The translations under genes were made by a program, and so were the position numbers. Shown one piece after another: positions 61,729 to 64,000 of a stretch of 64,000 nucleotides of DNA (positions are counted from its first letter, which is position 1; each line of letters opens with the position of its first letter). The stretch comes from Elusimicrobiota bacterium (GTDB lineage Bacteria; Elusimicrobiota; Elusimicrobia; UBA1565; UBA9628): positions 1 through 64,000 of the forward strand of contig JACPFR010000050.1 in NCBI GenBank assembly GCA_016182905.1, in the 5' to 3' direction. The notes beneath the pieces are model-generated. The model saw nothing but the letters and a program-made list of their open reading frames with translations, did no database searches and was not told where the DNA came from.

Positions 61729-62120
61729 CGGGGAAGGCCAAGCACGCCGGACCGCGCCGCAAGATCATCATCGTCGACGACGACGTGCTGATCCGCGAGA
61801 CGGTGCGCCTGGCGCTCGACCACGCCGGCTACTACGTCATCGCCGTCGGCGAGCCCGAGCGGGCCTTGGCCGTCGTGCGGGCCGAGAAGCCGGACCTCGT
61901 CATCATGGACCTGTACATGCCCGGCTTCGACGGGCGCGAGCTGATCCGCGCGCTGAAGTCCGACCCGGAGATCGCGAAGACGCCCGTGATCCTGTTCTCC
62001 GGCTCGGACGAGGCGATCGACGTCGTCAGCGGCCTGCAGTCGGGCGCCGTCGAGTACCTCGGCAAGCCGATCGACGGCGAGGTCCTGCTCGCGAAGATCA
62101 AGCACATCCTGAAGGCCTGA
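61725..62120 (+). CDS. stand-alone receiver-domain response regulator
   Basis: A 131-residue CheY-like protein. Acidic pocket IIIVDDDVLIRE, phospho-acceptor Asp in LVIMDLYMPGFDGRE, a Ser at the Thr/Ser position (ILFSGSD) and Lys in YLGKPIDGE. There is no output domain. It starts with GTG overlapping the PhoH-like stop (GTGA) and ends 2 nt before valS. No kinase is nearby. Confidence 0.9.
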   Translation: MTGKAKHAGPRRKIIIVDDDVLIRETVRLALDHAGYYVIAVGEPERALAVVRAEKPDLVIMDLYMPGFDGRELIRALKSDPEIAKTPVILFSGSDEAIDVVSGLQSGAVEYLGKPIDGEVLLAKIKHILKA

Positions 62121-62122
62121 CA

Positions 62123-64000
62123 TGCTCGACAAAGCCTACGATCCGAAGCCGGTCGAGGAAGCCCGCCTCGCGTCCTGGGACGCGGCCAAGCTCTCGCACT
62201 CCGAGCCGCGCGACGGCGCGCGGCCGTTCACCATCGTCATCCCTCCGCCCAACGTGACCGGGGCGCTGCACATCGGCCACGCGCTCAACAACTCCCTGCA
62301 GGACGCCTTCATCCGCCACCACCGCATGCTGGGCCAAGAGTCGTGCTGGGTCCCGGGCTGCGACCACGGCGGCATCGCCACGCAGAACGTGATGGAGAAG
62401 CAGCTCAAGGCCGAGAAGGTGGACCGGCACGCCCTCGGGCGCGAGGCGTTCCTCGAGCGGATGCAGGTCTGGACGCGGGACTGCAAGAAAACGATCTTGG
62501 GGCAGCTGCATCGTCTCGGGGCCTCGCTGGATTGGCAAAGAGAAGCGTTCACGATGGACGAGGTCCGGGCGAAGGCCGTGTATCACGCCTTTAAAACGCT
62601 CTGGGAACGCGGGTTGATCTATCGCGGGGAACGGCTGGTGAACTGGTGCGTCAGGTGTGGAACGGCGCTTTCGGATATAGAAGTCGAGAGAGAAGAACGG
62701 AAGGGCGCTCTTTATCACATCCATTATAAAAACGTCGATGGCGGGGACGGCATCATTGTCGCCACGACGCGACCGGTCACGATGTTCGGCGACACCGCAG
62801 TCGCGATAAATCCCCAGGATCCTCGCTGGCGGCACATGGTCGGGAAAAAAGTCTTGATCCCTCTCATCGACCGCGAGATACCGATCGTCGAGGACTCGTA
62901 CGTCGACTTCGAGTTCGGCACCGGCGGCCTCAAGGTCACGCCCGCGCATGATCAGAACGACTGGGAGCTCGGCGAACGGCACCATTTGCCCGCCGTCAAG
63001 GCGATCGGACCCGACGGCAAGCTCACCGAGGCGGCCGGCCCGTACGCGGGGCTTTCCCGCGAGAAGGCGCACGACGCCGTCGTCGCGGATCTGGAAGCGA
63101 AAGGATATCTGCGCAAGAAGGAAGACCACAAGTCCGCCGTTCAGACCTGTTACCGTTGTTCTTCGGTCATCGAGCCCTTGTTGTCTTTGCAGTGGTTCGT
63201 GAAGCAGACCGAGCTGGCCAAGGCGCCGCTCAAGGCGTTGGACGCCGGCGAGTTCAAGATCTACCCCAAGAACTGGGAAAAGCCCTACCGCGATTGGCTG
63301 GTGAACATCAAGGATTGGTGCGTGTCGCGCCAGATCTGGTGGGGCCACCGCATCCCCGTCTGGTACAAGGAAGGAGAGAAGCCCGCGGTGTCGATGGGCT
63401 CGCCCGGCGCGGGCTGGACCCAGGACCCCGACGTCCTCGACACCTGGTTCTCCTCGGCGCTGTGGCCGCTGGCCGTGTTCGGCTGGCCGGAGCAGACGAA
63501 GGACCTCGCCTACTACTACCCGACCTCGACCCTCGTCACCGGCTACGAGATCCTGTACCTGTGGGTCGCCCGCATGCAGATGATGGGCCACGCCTTCCTG
63601 GACAAGCCCGCGTTCCCCGACGCCGTCATCCACGGCATCGTGCGCGACAAGAGCGGCAAGAAGATGTCGAAGTCGCTCGGCAACGTCGTCGACCCGCTGC
63701 AGATGATGGACAAGTACGGGACCGACGCCCTGCGCTTCGCCCTGATGGTCAACGCCCATCCCGGCAAGGACATCGCGTTCGACGAGCAGACCGTCGTGTC
63801 CGCGCGCAACTTCGTCAACAAGCTCTGGAACTCGACGCGCTTCGTCCTGATGAACCTGCCCGAGACGGCGCCCGCCGGCGGCTACAGGCTCGAGAAGCTG
63901 TCCCATTGCTGCCTCGAGACCGCCGACGCGTGGATCTTGTCGCGGTACCAGGCGACGCTCGCCAAGGCCCAGGCGTCGCTCGATGCCTACGATCCCGCCG
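62123..64000 (+). CDS. valS: valyl-tRNA synthetase (5' two thirds; runs off window)
   Basis: The first 626 codons are in the window with no stop. Class I synthetase signatures are PPPNVTGALHIGHAL (HIGH) and KSGKKMSKSLGNVVDP (KMSKS). The editing domain has VATTRPVTMFGDTAVAINP. Also present are WCVRCGTALSD, WCVSRQIWWGHRIPVWY and DVLDTWFSSALWPL. It charges tRNA-Val and edits threonine mischarging. A stretch about 62540-62960 uses fewer GC-ending codons than the rest. It closes the hemW-phoH-receiver-valS run. Confidence 0.96.

Overview
This is a GC-rich (roughly two-thirds or more G+C) bacterial chromosome segment, densely coding on both strands, with no rRNA, tRNA or CRISPR array that I could see. 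The phylum cannot be fixed from sequence alone. The traits seen are very high GC, secreted proteins with long Ala/Pro-rich N-termini, a bacterial topoisomerase VI pair, and -10 boxes placed 6-7 nt before start codons. Together they would fit an uncultivated Elusimicrobiota-like or similar lineage; this is an inference of low confidence.

Layout. 1-4.4 kb: tail of an IS1380-like transposase, a methyltransferase that appears to start at ATC, an HNH nuclease, a hydrolase and two secreted proteins. 4.5-7.6 kb: phosphohexomutase, enolase and an FtsB/DivIC-like protein. 7.6-10.7 kb: a DUF4143-type ATPase and two secreted proteins with related signal peptides. 10.8-17 kb: two tandem Lgt-like genes, an RluA-type pseudouridine synthase, a HEAT-repeat protein, DUF423, an aspartic protease, proline dehydrogenase and threonine dehydrogenase. 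17-23 kb: a lipoprotein, a large HExxH metalloprotease-like protein, a winged-helix regulator, a GT-C membrane glycosyltransferase and Kbl. 23-25.5 kb: a CsgG/FlgO-, FlgP- and FlgT-like cell-envelope operon. 25.6-28 kb: a response regulator, an NmrA-like protein and a GbsR-type regulator.

28.0-33.3 kb is the most unusual locus. It is one tightly packed operon holding a polyprenyl diphosphate synthase, a PqqD-like protein, three paralogous radical SAM proteins, a UbiA prenyltransferase and a 39-residue peptide gene. I read it as a peptide-derived, prenylated (membrane-anchored) cofactor or RiPP pathway. It is followed by a secreted PPK2-type polyphosphate kinase.

35.2-47.1 kb is a minus-strand run of 11 genes that overlap or nearly touch: two zinc dehydrogenases, ribD, ribE, ribBA, ribH, nusB, ligA, purH, and then an AT-richer two-gene cassette (SAM-methyltransferase-like protein plus reverse transcriptase). 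The cassette starts on the purH stop codon and looks like an acquired, probably defensive, module.

47-64 kb: a TPR protein, speA, an outer-membrane protein, top6A/top6B, an ornithine cyclodeaminase-like gene, era, a secreted protein, a palindromic element beside an HNH gene, hemW, a PIN-PhoH gene, a receiver-domain protein and the first two thirds of valS, which runs off the right edge.

Recurring features are three copies of a perfect long-stem palindrome (arms beginning GGTGNCAGGCATTCCG), many apparently leaderless promoters, and a GGGCCCAC-containing motif upstream of secreted proteins.
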